A program made the position numbers and the translations under genes. A DNA stretch of 7,000 nucleotides, taken from Streptosporangiaceae bacterium. Its GTDB lineage: Bacteria; Actinomycetota; Actinomycetes; Streptosporangiales; Streptosporangiaceae. The DNA lies in contig JASHQP010000195.1 of NCBI GenBank assembly GCA_030039095.1, forward strand, positions 1 to 7,000, read 5' to 3'. Below, in pieces: positions 1 through 5,206 of this stretch (its first letter is position 1; each line of letters starts with the position of its first letter). The notes beneath the pieces were generated by a model, which saw only the letters and a list, made by a program, of their open reading frames with translations, searched no databases and had not been told where the DNA came from.

Positions 1-54
1 CCGCGCCCGCCGCGGCGCCGTCGGCCACCCCCGCTCCCGCGCCCGCCGCGGCGC
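1..54. repeat. In-frame GC-rich repeat encoding an Ala/Gly linker
   Basis: The same 18 bases occur at 1-18 and 37-54, a period of 36 bp or 12 codons. On the minus strand this encodes a low-complexity Ala/Gly segment (AAAGAGAGVADG followed by AAAGA) directly after the MVGR end of the first ATPase domain. The repeat may continue left of the window. It looks like a flexible interdomain linker, or a C-terminal tail if the protein has one domain. Confidence 0.6.
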
Positions 55-808
55 GCCCCACCATGGCGGAGATCAGCTGTTCCTTGGTCAGGCCCCTGAC
101 CGGCGCGGTCAGCACCATCTCGCCGTCCCGGATCACCGCGGCGTCCTGGCAGATCTCGAAGACTTCCTCGAGGTGGTGCGATATGTAGAGGACGGCCACC
201 CCGCTGCTGACGAGCTGCCGGACGCGGGCGAACAGGCGCTGGACACCGGCGCGCTCCAGCGCGGCGGTCGGCTCGTCCAGCAGCAGGCACCGGGTTCCGG
301 CGGCCAGCGCCCTGGCGATCTCCACGATCTGCCGCTGCTCGACGGTCAGGCTGGAGCAAGGCAGGCTCACGTCGAGACGGAATCCCCAGTCGGCCATGAT
401 CTGCTGAGACTGCTCGCGCATTCGCCGCCAGTCGACGAGGCCGGCCGGCCCGGGCTGGTGGCCGAGGAAGACGTTCTCGGCGACGGTGAGATCGGGCACC
501 ACCATCGAGTGCTGGAAAACGGTGGCGATGCGGCTGCGCCAGGCGTGCAGCGCGCCGAGCGGCGGCGCCGGCTCGCCCTCGAAGCGCACCTGGCCCGCAT
601 CGGCCGGGTAGATGCCGGACAGGATCGAGACGAGCGTCGACTTTCCCGCGCCGTTGCGCCCGACCAGCCCGAGGCACCGTCCCGGCTGCAGGGTGAGATC
701 GACGCCCCGCAGCGCCTGCGTGCTGCCGAACTGCTTGAAGATGCCCACCGCCTCGACGGCCGGTTTCTCCCCGGCCGTCGAGGCGGCAGGCACAGGGCCG
801 TTGCTCAT
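1..808 (-). CDS. Sugar ABC transporter ATP-binding protein, RbsA/MglA-like (partial, C-terminus outside window)
   Basis: Cytoplasmic ATPase that powers import of the sugar delivered by the lipoprotein encoded just upstream. The ATG at 808-806 overlaps the binding-protein stop (ATGA), so translation is probably coupled; no strong Shine-Dalgarno is visible. About 269 codons lie in the window and the frame is still open at position 1. Visible motifs: Walker A GRNGAGKST (residues 50-58), Q-loop in VFQHS, degenerate signature LTVEQRQIVEIARAL, Walker B LLLDEPTAAL, H-loop SHHLEE, then VIRDG and SAMVGR. The degenerate signature and the MVGR ending are typical of the first nucleotide-binding domain of the CUT2 (ribose/galactose/xylose) family, whose members usually carry two such domains in about 500 residues. 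After MVGR comes an Ala/Gly-rich stretch. Whether a second domain follows, or the protein ends as a single-domain form, cannot be seen here. Confidence 0.93.
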   Translation of the reverse strand, partial: MSNGPVPAASTAGEKPAVEAVGIFKQFGSTQALRGVDLTLQPGRCLGLVGRNGAGKSTLVSILSGIYPADAGQVRFEGEPAPPLGALHAWRSRIATVFQHSMVVPDLTVAENVFLGHQPGPAGLVDWRRMREQSQQIMADWGFRLDVSLPCSSLTVEQRQIVEIARALAAGTRCLLLDEPTAALERAGVQRLFARVRQLVSSGVAVLYISHHLEEVFEICQDAAVIRDGEMVLTAPVRGLTKEQLISAMVGRAAAGAGAGVADGAAAGA

Positions 809-1965
809 CCAGCCGCCGCTGCGGCGCTGCACACCCCACCGTGCTCGGACCCGTAGACGTTGCCCCACAGCTGGCCGTCGGTGACCGGTGTGGTCGTGAC
901 CGTGCCGGATAGCCCGTCAACCGGCTTGACCGTGAGCGTCTGCGCCGACTTGGTGACGAACGGCGCGACGATCGGGTCGCCCAGGTTGGTGTCGCCCTGG
1001 TAGGTCAGCATCTGCAGCGCCGGTGCCCCGCCACCGGGGTCGCCGGGCTTCAGCGCGACGCCCTTGGCCGCGTCGATCGCGTACTTCAGCGCCCATTCGG
1101 CGTACAGGTTCGCCGGCTGGGACTGGGACGCGTTCGTGGTCCCGTGGCTGATGTCGCACATCTCGAACGGGACTCCGTCGTCGCTGACCACGAGAACCTT
1201 GCCGGTCAGGCCCTTCTGCTTCAGCAAGGGCAGGATCCCGGTGTCCGGGCTGCTCCACTGCGAGTAGATGGCCTTGAGCTGGCTGCCGTAGGCGTTGACC
1301 GCGTTCTGCGCGTCGGTCACCGCGGTCGAGTCCACCCACACCGTGGGGTCCTCGAGGATCTTGACACCTGGATCGTTGGCGGCCATGCAGGCGTCGAACG
1401 CGTTCGTCCGGTCGGCGCCGTTGGAGGAGGTGAGGTCGCCCTCCAGGTCGAGCACGTAGCCGGACTTCACCTTCGAGCTGATGTACGCGCAGGCGTCGAG
1501 GCCGTAGATCAGGTTGGACGCGCGGACGACCATGTACACCTTGCCGACGCCGACGATCGTGTCGACCGAGATCAGCTTCACGTGGTGGGAGGTCGCGTAC
1601 GAGATCGCCGGGCCGAGGCTGGTGGCCGTCTCCGGGTTCACGATCACGGCCTTGGCGCCCTCGTTGACGAGCTCCTCGATCTGCTGGTTCTGCAGGCTCG
1701 CGTTGGCCGCGGCGAGCAGCGGCCCGATGAGCTTGACGTGGTCCTGCGAGGCGTACTGGCTCTCGTAGTTGATGTAGGCGGCCCAGAACGCCGTGTTGTT
1801 GTAGGTGAGGTCCACACCGATCGGGATGGTCGCCGTCGAGGATTTCGCCGTGCTGGGCGGGGTGCTGGAACTGGAACTCGAGCTGCACGCCGCGATCCCC
1901 GCCATGAGGGCCGCGGCCGCGAGGCCGGCCACGGCAGTAACGCCGAAGCGTCTGCGAACTACCAT
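805..1965 (-). CDS. Sugar ABC transporter substrate-binding lipoprotein (periplasmic-binding-protein 4 / RbsB-like family)
   Basis: Surface lipoprotein of 386 residues that captures a sugar for the adjacent ABC transporter. The chosen ATG at 1965-1963 is preceded by AGGAGG, and the product then begins with a proper signal sequence: MVVRRRFG, a hydrophobic run, and lipobox IAAC with the lipidated cysteine at residue 27. Seven serines and a Ser/Thr/Pro tether follow. The mature domain starts near residue 47 (IPIGVDLTYNN); QQIEELVNEGAKAVIVNP (94-111) is the classic first-lobe segment of CUT2 binding proteins. The later ligand-contact segments differ from textbook RbsB, so the substrate cannot be read off. 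Four further cysteines in the mature part (in DAC, DAC, EMC and GVC contexts) could form disulfides. The RRRF start resembles a partial Tat motif. An in-frame TTG at 2076 would add 37 residues but lies in the promoter -35 box, so it is rejected as the start. Confidence 0.92.
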   Translation of the reverse strand: MVVRRRFGVTAVAGLAAAALMAGIAACSSSSSSSTPPSTAKSSTATIPIGVDLTYNNTAFWAAYINYESQYASQDHVKLIGPLLAAANASLQNQQIEELVNEGAKAVIVNPETATSLGPAISYATSHHVKLISVDTIVGVGKVYMVVRASNLIYGLDACAYISSKVKSGYVLDLEGDLTSSNGADRTNAFDACMAANDPGVKILEDPTVWVDSTAVTDAQNAVNAYGSQLKAIYSQWSSPDTGILPLLKQKGLTGKVLVVSDDGVPFEMCDISHGTTNASQSQPANLYAEWALKYAIDAAKGVALKPGDPGGGAPALQMLTYQGDTNLGDPIVAPFVTKSAQTLTVKPVDGLSGTVTTTPVTDGQLWGNVYGSEHGGVCSAAAAAG

Positions 1966-1969
1966 CGGT

Positions 1970-1975
1970 CCTCCT
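1970..1975 (-). promoter_or_regulatory. Ribosome binding site of the sugar-binding lipoprotein gene
   Basis: A full AGGAGG on the minus strand ends 4 nt before the ATG at 1965. The spacing is slightly short, but the match is strong. With the signal peptide beginning at this ATG, it fixes the start against a longer in-frame alternative. Confidence 0.85.
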
Positions 1976-2033
1976 GTGTCCACTTCGTCGGGCACACGGC
2001 TACCCACAACGCCCCCGATGGCGGCCATCCGTG

Positions 2034-2045
2034 TGGCACGTGCCA
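2034..2045. promoter_or_regulatory. Perfect 12-bp palindrome TGGCACGTGCCA over the expected transcription start
   Basis: This perfect palindrome with a central CG lies just downstream of the -10 box (2053-2048) and spans the expected +1. Repressors of sugar-uptake operons, notably the LacI family, commonly bind CG-centred palindromes here. The family assignment is inference; the palindrome and its position are directly visible. Confidence 0.55.
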
Positions 2046-2047
2046 GG

Positions 2048-2076
2048 AAAATAGATCCGATGTATCGGGATGTCAA
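2048..2076 (-). promoter_or_regulatory. Sigma-70-type promoter of the sugar ABC transporter
   Basis: On the minus strand TTGACA (2076-2071) is a perfect -35 box. It is followed by exactly 17 bp and then TATTTT (2053-2048), a 4-of-6 match to the -10 consensus. The expected transcription start is around 2041, giving a leader of about 75 nt before the ATG at 1965. So good a -35 box with ideal spacing is uncommon in such GC-rich DNA and suggests a strong promoter held in check by a regulator. Confidence 0.8.
2057..2068. promoter_or_regulatory. Operator-like inverted repeat inside the promoter spacer
   Basis: CCGAT-GT-ATCGG is a perfect 5-bp inverted repeat with a 2-bp centre. It sits entirely between the -35 and -10 boxes, a classic position for a repressor that blocks RNA polymerase. 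No regulator gene is in the window, so the binding protein is unknown. Overlap with the promoter supports function; chance occurrence of so short a repeat cannot be excluded. Confidence 0.5.
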
Positions 2077-2257
2077 CGGGCAGCCTCGGCCGTCGGCCGT
2101 ACCGTCACCGAAATGATATGTTCGGATTTGCCGCAGGTTATCGGGCTACGGCGCTAGCCAGGCTCAGACGTGTTGCCGGGAGTCATCCGACCTGTCGGAC
2201 GTGTTCCCGGGCACGCAGCCGCGGTGCGACTCGTGACCGCCGGCCATTACACGCCTG
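2077..2257. other. Intergenic region upstream of the transporter promoter
   Basis: This is the rest of the non-coding gap between the VOC gene stop and the transporter promoter. It holds the long hairpin at 2175-2212, a smaller hairpin at 2144-2159 (GGCTA / TAGCC, 6-nt loop), and near-identical 14-mers at 2167-2180 and 2198-2211 that differ at one base. TCCGA/TCGGA words recur (2056-2060, 2122-2126, 2186-2190, 2195-2199). I see no open frame with coding character and no tRNA-like structure. Confidence 0.5.
2175..2212 (-). terminator. Candidate terminator hairpin downstream of the VOC gene
   Basis: A two-part imperfect stem: outer arms GCCGGGA (2175-2181) and TCCCGGGC (2205-2212, one bulged G), an internal loop, then inner arms TCCGA (2186-2190) and TCGGA (2195-2199) around a CCTG loop. 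It lies about 45 nt after the VOC gene stop and upstream of the transporter promoter. No T-run follows on the minus strand, which is common for actinobacterial terminators. It could instead be a regulator site built from the repeated TCCGA words. Confidence 0.45.
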
Positions 2258-2674
2258 TCACTCCTCGTCGCCCTCGAATCCGACAAGCCAGTGAAGGCCG
2301 AACCGGTCGATGACCTGGCCGTCGGATGCACCCCACGGCCGTACCTGGAGGTCGTCCACGACCAGGCCGCCCTCCGAGAGCTTGGCGAACCAGTCCTTCA
2401 GGGTCGAGGCGTCAGCGGTGCCCAGCAGGGACAGCATCAATCCCTCGCACCGGAGCGGGAGCTGGTAACCGGCCGCGTCGGCGGCAAAGAGCTGAACCGG
2501 GCCGCCCGTGAGATAGCCGTGTGCGATGGCCTCGGCCGGCCCGTCGGTTCGATGGAAGTCTTCGAACGTGTGCATCTCGGCGGAACCGCCAAAGACGTGA
2601 GAGTAAAAGGTCAGCGCCTCGCGGGCGGTGCCGGCAAAGTGAAGGTAAGGCGCCGGCGCTGTCGGATGTGTCAC
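2258..2674 (-). CDS. PhnB-like VOC (glyoxalase-fold) family protein
   Basis: A small 138-residue soluble protein of the vicinal-oxygen-chelate superfamily, PhnB-like branch (sometimes annotated from a 3-demethylubiquinone methyltransferase domain name, which does not imply that activity). Visible family hallmarks: YLHFAGTAREALTFYSHVFGG (residues 10-30, with EALxFY...VFGG), IAHGYL around H52, and the C-terminal DRFGLHWLVGF (123-133). The GTG start at 2674-2672 is preceded by AGGAG at 2685-2681 with a 6-nt gap. It lies 111 bp after the SDR gene on the same strand, so it may be the last gene of that transcript or have its own promoter. Its reaction is unknown; many PhnB-like proteins have no assigned substrate. 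No link to sugar use is evident beyond position. Confidence 0.88.
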   Translation of the reverse strand: MTHPTAPAPYLHFAGTAREALTFYSHVFGGSAEMHTFEDFHRTDGPAEAIAHGYLTGGPVQLFAADAAGYQLPLRCEGLMLSLLGTADASTLKDWFAKLSEGGLVVDDLQVRPWGASDGQVIDRFGLHWLVGFEGDEE

Positions 2675-2729
2675 TCTTCTCTCCTGTTCGTCGCTGGGAA
2701 GTCCGGTGCTCGTGTAGACGGACGCGTCG

Positions 2730-2759
2730 CGCGGTTCTCATCGCACCCGGCGAACCGCG
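2730..2759. repeat. Perfect 8-bp inverted repeat between the SDR and VOC genes
   Basis: CGCGGTTC (2730-2737) and GAACCGCG (2752-2759) are exact reverse complements separated by 14 nt. The structure begins 26 nt after the SDR stop codon and ends about 55 nt before the VOC start. It could be a terminator or processing hairpin separating the two genes, or an operator for the VOC gene. There is no T-run after it on the minus strand. Confidence 0.5.
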
Positions 2760-2785
2760 GGCCGGACAGCCCCAGCCGCCGTGAA

Positions 2786-3616
2786 CTAGGACGTGCGCGG
2801 CCGGATACGCAGGCCCGACATCCCGCCGTCGACGGCCAGCGCCGTTCCGGTGACCGCGCCCGCCAGCGGGCTGGCCAGGTACGCGATTCCCGCCGCAACC
2901 TCGTCGGCGGTGACCAGCCGTCCCATCGGCTGGCGAGCGGTCAGCGCGGCGCGCTCGGCCGCCGGATCGGGCGCCGCATCCAGCAAACGGCCTATCCACG
3001 GGGTGTCGGCGGTGCCCGGGGTCACGCAGTTGACCCTGATGTGCTCGGCGACGTGGTCGGCGGCCATGGCAAGGGTCAGCGCGTAGACGGCGCCCTTCGT
3101 CGACGAGTAGAGGGCACGCTGCGGCAGGCCCGCGATGCCCGCGATCGACGACGTGTTGACGATCGCGGCCTCGCCCCGCCTGGCCACGGAGGCGCGCAGC
3201 GCGGGCAGGGCCGCGCGCGAGGTGCGGGCGATGCCGAGCACGTTCACGTCGAGGACGTGATGCCACTCGGCGTCGTCGTTGTCCTCGACCGTGCCGGCCG
3301 CGCCGATGCCCGCGTTGTTGACCAGGATGTCAAGCCCGCCGAGGGCGTCCACCGCCCCGGCAACCGCCGACCGGACGGCGGCATCGTCCGTGACGTCGGC
3401 GACGGCCGGGTGCAGGCCGGCGTCCAGCGGGTCGCCGCCGAGGCGGTCGTGGCCCGGCGTGCCGCCCTCAGCCGCAGCTGGTATCTCGCGGTCGAGGATC
3501 ACCACCCGCGCGCCCCGCGAGGCCAGCAGCCGCGCAGTCGCCAGGCCGATGCCCGAGGCGCCGCCAGTGATCAGGGCGGCTAGCCCGGAGAACTCACCTG
3601 TGCTCGGCGGGGTCAT
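2786..3616 (-). CDS. SDR family NAD-dependent oxidoreductase
   Basis: A classical short-chain dehydrogenase of 276 residues acting in the cytosol. Motifs in order: TGGASGIG cofactor loop (17-24); an acidic residue after the second strand (VVILD, D42), favouring NAD(H) over NADP(H); ADVTD (73-77); NNAG (100-103); catalytic N125, S157, Y170 and K174 (YSSTK); TPGTADTPW and a C-terminal VDGG. All four catalytic positions are present. An unusually long Gly/Pro-rich segment (about residues 46-71) separates the second and third strands. The ATG at 3616-3614 has GGAGG 8 nt upstream; an upstream in-frame TTG at 3664 would overlap the mutarotase end and lacks this support. The 19-bp gap to the mutarotase gene suggests an operon, so the substrate is likely a sugar or a sugar-derived acid. 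L-fucose dehydrogenase-like or 2-keto-3-deoxyfuconate dehydrogenase-like roles are both possible and unproven. Confidence 0.92.
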   Translation of the reverse strand: MTPPSTGEFSGLAALITGGASGIGLATARLLASRGARVVILDREIPAAAEGGTPGHDRLGGDPLDAGLHPAVADVTDDAAVRSAVAGAVDALGGLDILVNNAGIGAAGTVEDNDDAEWHHVLDVNVLGIARTSRAALPALRASVARRGEAAIVNTSSIAGIAGLPQRALYSSTKGAVYALTLAMAADHVAEHIRVNCVTPGTADTPWIGRLLDAAPDPAAERAALTARQPMGRLVTADEVAAGIAYLASPLAGAVTGTALAVDGGMSGLRIRPRTS

Positions 3617-3624
3617 GTGGCTTG

Positions 3625-3629
3625 CCTCC
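3625..3629 (-). promoter_or_regulatory. Ribosome binding site of the SDR gene
   Basis: GGAGG on the minus strand, 8 nt before the ATG at 3616, lies in the 19-bp gap after the mutarotase stop. It decides the SDR start in favour of 3616 over the in-frame TTG at 3664. Confidence 0.8.
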
Positions 3630-3635
3630 GATCGC

Positions 3636-4073
3636 TCATGGGGTGGCTGGCCTGATATATCCAATCGTGAGCAGCACGTTGGAGTACAGCCGGTCGTCGC
3701 CGGTCGCCACGCACACGGCGAGATCGGGCTTGCGGCACTCGGCGTAGAACTCGAGGCGCCCGAGCGGCTGCAGCGGCAGGCCGTCGCCGAGCATCTCCCG
3801 GTATCGGGGGAACACCGCCGGGGTGCTTCCGTCGTCCGGGCGCATGACCATGACGGCCTCCACCGGAACGGCCGCCAGCACCGGCTCGAGCACCTGTTCC
3901 ACGGTCACCAGGCCGGGCCGGAGGTTCAGGTGGATCACGGTTGCCGCAGGGCTGACGTTGGTGCTGTGCGAGTAGTTGGCGTCGGCGAGCAGGACCTTCC
4001 CGCCGTGCCCGGCCGCGCCGAGCGCAGCGAGCAGCGGCGGATGAATGAGGGGGAAGCGCAGCACCCGCCGCAT
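3636..4073 (-). CDS. RbsD/FucU family sugar mutarotase (L-fucose mutarotase-like)
   Basis: A 145-residue cytosolic enzyme of the family that interconverts sugar anomers or the pyranose and furanose forms (ribose pyranase RbsD, L-fucose mutarotase FucU). Visible: an N-terminal PPLLAALGAAGHGGKVLLADANY with the family histidine at 23 and aspartate at 31, and near the C-terminus VATGDDRLYSNVLL (122-135), which resembles FucU more than RbsD. Length fits the family (about 140). The ATG at 4073-4071 is chosen because the family N-terminus starts there; the upstream in-frame GTG at 4184 would run deep into the divergent gene. No Shine-Dalgarno sits at normal distance (an AGGA is 18 nt away), so the transcript may be leaderless. 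It is first in a likely operon with the SDR. The likely job is to speed delivery of the anomer the dehydrogenase uses; fucose as substrate is a family-level inference. Confidence 0.87.
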   Translation of the reverse strand: MRRVLRFPLIHPPLLAALGAAGHGGKVLLADANYSHSTNVSPAATVIHLNLRPGLVTVEQVLEPVLAAVPVEAVMVMRPDDGSTPAVFPRYREMLGDGLPLQPLGRLEFYAECRKPDLAVCVATGDDRLYSNVLLTIGYIRPATP

Positions 4074-4085
4074 TCTAGCGACGCG

Positions 4086-4097
4086 TAGGATTCCTGG
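4086..4097 (+). promoter_or_regulatory. Possible leaderless promoter -10 (or Shine-Dalgarno) of the DUF2461 gene
   Basis: TAGGAT (4086-4091) fits the actinobacterial -10 pattern TANNNT and lies exactly 6 nt before the ATG at 4098, the spacing expected if transcription starts at the A of the ATG. The same bases contain AGGA 7 nt before the ATG, so they could instead act as a ribosome binding site. No clear -35 box is seen. Confidence 0.4.
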
Positions 4098-4742
4098 ATG
4101 TCCTTCGGTGGCTGGCCAGCCGAGGCGCTGGACTTCTACGAGGGCCTGGAGGCGGACAACTCCAGGGCCTACTGGACGGCGCACAAAGCGATCTATGACG
4201 AGAAGGTCCTCGGCCCGATGAGCGAGCTCCTGGAGGAACTCGCGGAGCAGTTCGGCGAGGCCAAGATCTTCCGGCCGTACCGTGACGTCAGGTTCAGCAA
4301 GGACAAGTCGCCGTACAAGACCAGCATCAGCGCGGTGATCGGCGACGGCTACCTGCAGCTATCGGCGCAGGGCCTTGCGGCGGGCAGCGGGATGTACATG
4401 ATGGCCCCGGATCAGCTGGAGCGGTACCGGCAAGCGGTGGCCAGCGACGAGACCGGCGCAGAGCTCGAGCGGGTGATCGCGGGGGTCGAGGGGCACGAGG
4501 TCGCCGTGCACGGCCATGACGTGCTCAAGACGGCGCCCAGGGGCTATCGCGCCGACCACCCCCGGATCGCACTGCTGCGCTACAAGGGCGTGGTGGCCTG
4601 GAAAGAGTGGCCGGCCGGGCCGTGGCTGGGCACCCCGGCAGCGAAGCAGCGCGTGACCAAATTCCTCGCGGCGACCATGCCGCTCTGCGCCTGGCTGGAG
4701 GTGAACGTCGGAGAGTCGACGGCCGAGCCGGCCCGGCGGTAG
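4098..4742 (+). CDS. DUF2461 family protein of unknown function
   Basis: A 214-residue soluble protein matching the DUF2461 (TIGR02453) family, whose biochemical role is not known. Diagnostic features: an N-terminal block with FGGWPAEALDFYEGLEADNSR and AYWTAHKAIYD (residues 3-34), the highly conserved FRPYRDVRFSKDKSPYKT (58-75), and a mid-protein GSGMYMMAPDQLERYRQAV. A later HPRIALLRYKGVVAWKEW segment is also typical. Length is close to the family norm. No signal peptide or membrane segment is visible. The start is the only reasonable ATG before the conserved N-terminal block. It diverges from the mutarotase gene with only 24 bp between start codons, and converges on zur with 20 bp between stop codons. 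It is probably a single-gene transcript and unrelated to the sugar locus. Confidence 0.93.
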   Translation: MSFGGWPAEALDFYEGLEADNSRAYWTAHKAIYDEKVLGPMSELLEELAEQFGEAKIFRPYRDVRFSKDKSPYKTSISAVIGDGYLQLSAQGLAAGSGMYMMAPDQLERYRQAVASDETGAELERVIAGVEGHEVAVHGHDVLKTAPRGYRADHPRIALLRYKGVVAWKEWPAGPWLGTPAAKQRVTKFLAATMPLCAWLEVNVGESTAEPARR

Positions 4743-4762
4743 CCGTCAGTCGGAGGTGACGG
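4743..4762. terminator. Bidirectional terminator hairpin filling the convergent gap
   Basis: The entire 20 bp between the DUF2461 stop (4740-4742) and the zur stop (4765-4763) is CCGTCA, an 8-nt loop, then TGACGG: a perfect 6-bp inverted repeat touching both stop codons. It can fold in either transcript. No T-run follows on either side, so termination strength is uncertain. Confidence 0.55.
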
Positions 4763-5194
4763 TCAGGATGTGCCGCACTCCGGGCAGAGCCCGAACAGCT
4801 CCACCGTGTGTCCCACGTCGGTAAAGCCGGCCTCCGCGGCCACCTGCTCGGCCCAGCGCTCGACCGCGCGACCCTCCACCTCCACGCTCCGGCCGCAGTT
4901 GCGGCAGGTCAGGTGGTGATGGTGGGCGTCGGTGCGGCATTTGCGGTACAGCGTCTCGCCGCTGGAATCGCGGATCGCGTCAACCCGGCCATCCTCGCTG
5001 AGAACCTGCAAGTGCCGGTAGACGGTGGTGAGCCCGACATGCTCGCCCCGGTTGCGCAGTTCGGCGTGAATCTGCTGCGCGCTGAAGAACCCGGGCAGCC
5101 CGTCCAGCACCGCGTACACCGCCTCGGCCTGGCGGGTGCCCCGGACCCGGGTACCGCGGCCGGGCGGGCGGGTGGCCGGCCCGGAAGTAGTCAC
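4763..5194 (-). CDS. zur: Fur family transcriptional repressor, zinc-responsive Zur/FurB
   Basis: A 143-residue DNA-binding repressor that, with zinc bound, shuts off zinc uptake and zinc-sparing genes. A winged helix spans about residues 16-75, with recognition helix region GLTTVYRHLQVL (54-65). The metal domain carries YRKC (C86), an HHHHLTCRNCG block with CxxC at 97-100, GFTDVGHTVELFG (123-135) and a second CxxC at 137-140. The two CxxC pairs form the structural zinc site. D72, C86, H92 and H94 align with the ligands I recall for the regulatory site of Mycobacterium tuberculosis FurB, and E112 and H129 with its third site, so all sites look intact. This pattern favours Zur over iron-type Fur or PerR. 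The GTG at 5194 gives a normal family length; an in-frame GTG at 5257 would add a basic, non-family extension. Its targets are probably elsewhere, as none is visible here. Confidence 0.92.
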   Translation of the reverse strand: MTTSGPATRPPGRGTRVRGTRQAEAVYAVLDGLPGFFSAQQIHAELRNRGEHVGLTTVYRHLQVLSEDGRVDAIRDSSGETLYRKCRTDAHHHHLTCRNCGRSVEVEGRAVERWAEQVAAEAGFTDVGHTVELFGLCPECGTS

Positions 5195-5206
5195 ACACGC
5201 ACGGTA
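5195..5206 (-). promoter_or_regulatory. Possible leaderless promoter -10 of zur
   Basis: On the minus strand TACCGT (5206-5201) fits TANNNT and lies exactly 6 nt before the GTG at 5194, the geometry of a leaderless actinobacterial transcript. A purine-rich GGAAGG is too far upstream to serve that start. No convincing -35 box is seen. If correct, this confirms GTG 5194 as the start. Confidence 0.45.

Noticed and set aside
917..1888. 323-codon open frame on the minus strand, shifted relative to the binding protein
   Set aside because: It is a frame-shifted copy of the binding-protein gene with Arg/Gln/His-rich low-information sequence, whereas the other frame has a lipobox and family motifs.
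1966..2076. 37-residue N-terminal extension of the binding lipoprotein from a TTG start
   Set aside because: The extension would begin in the -35 box and contain the promoter. The internal ATG at 1965 has AGGAGG and begins a proper lipoprotein signal peptide.
2113..2118. TATCAT as a second minus-strand -10 box upstream of the transporter
   Set aside because: No -35-like sequence lies at 16-18 bp, and the promoter at 2048-2076 is far better.
1144..2157. 337-codon open frame on the plus strand
   Set aside because: It is antisense to the sugar-binding lipoprotein and runs through its promoter. The product is Val/Gly/Arg-rich with no domain.
2291..3583. 430-codon open frame on the plus strand
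   Set aside because: It is antisense to both the VOC and SDR genes and crosses their intergenic hairpin. Composition is shadow-like.
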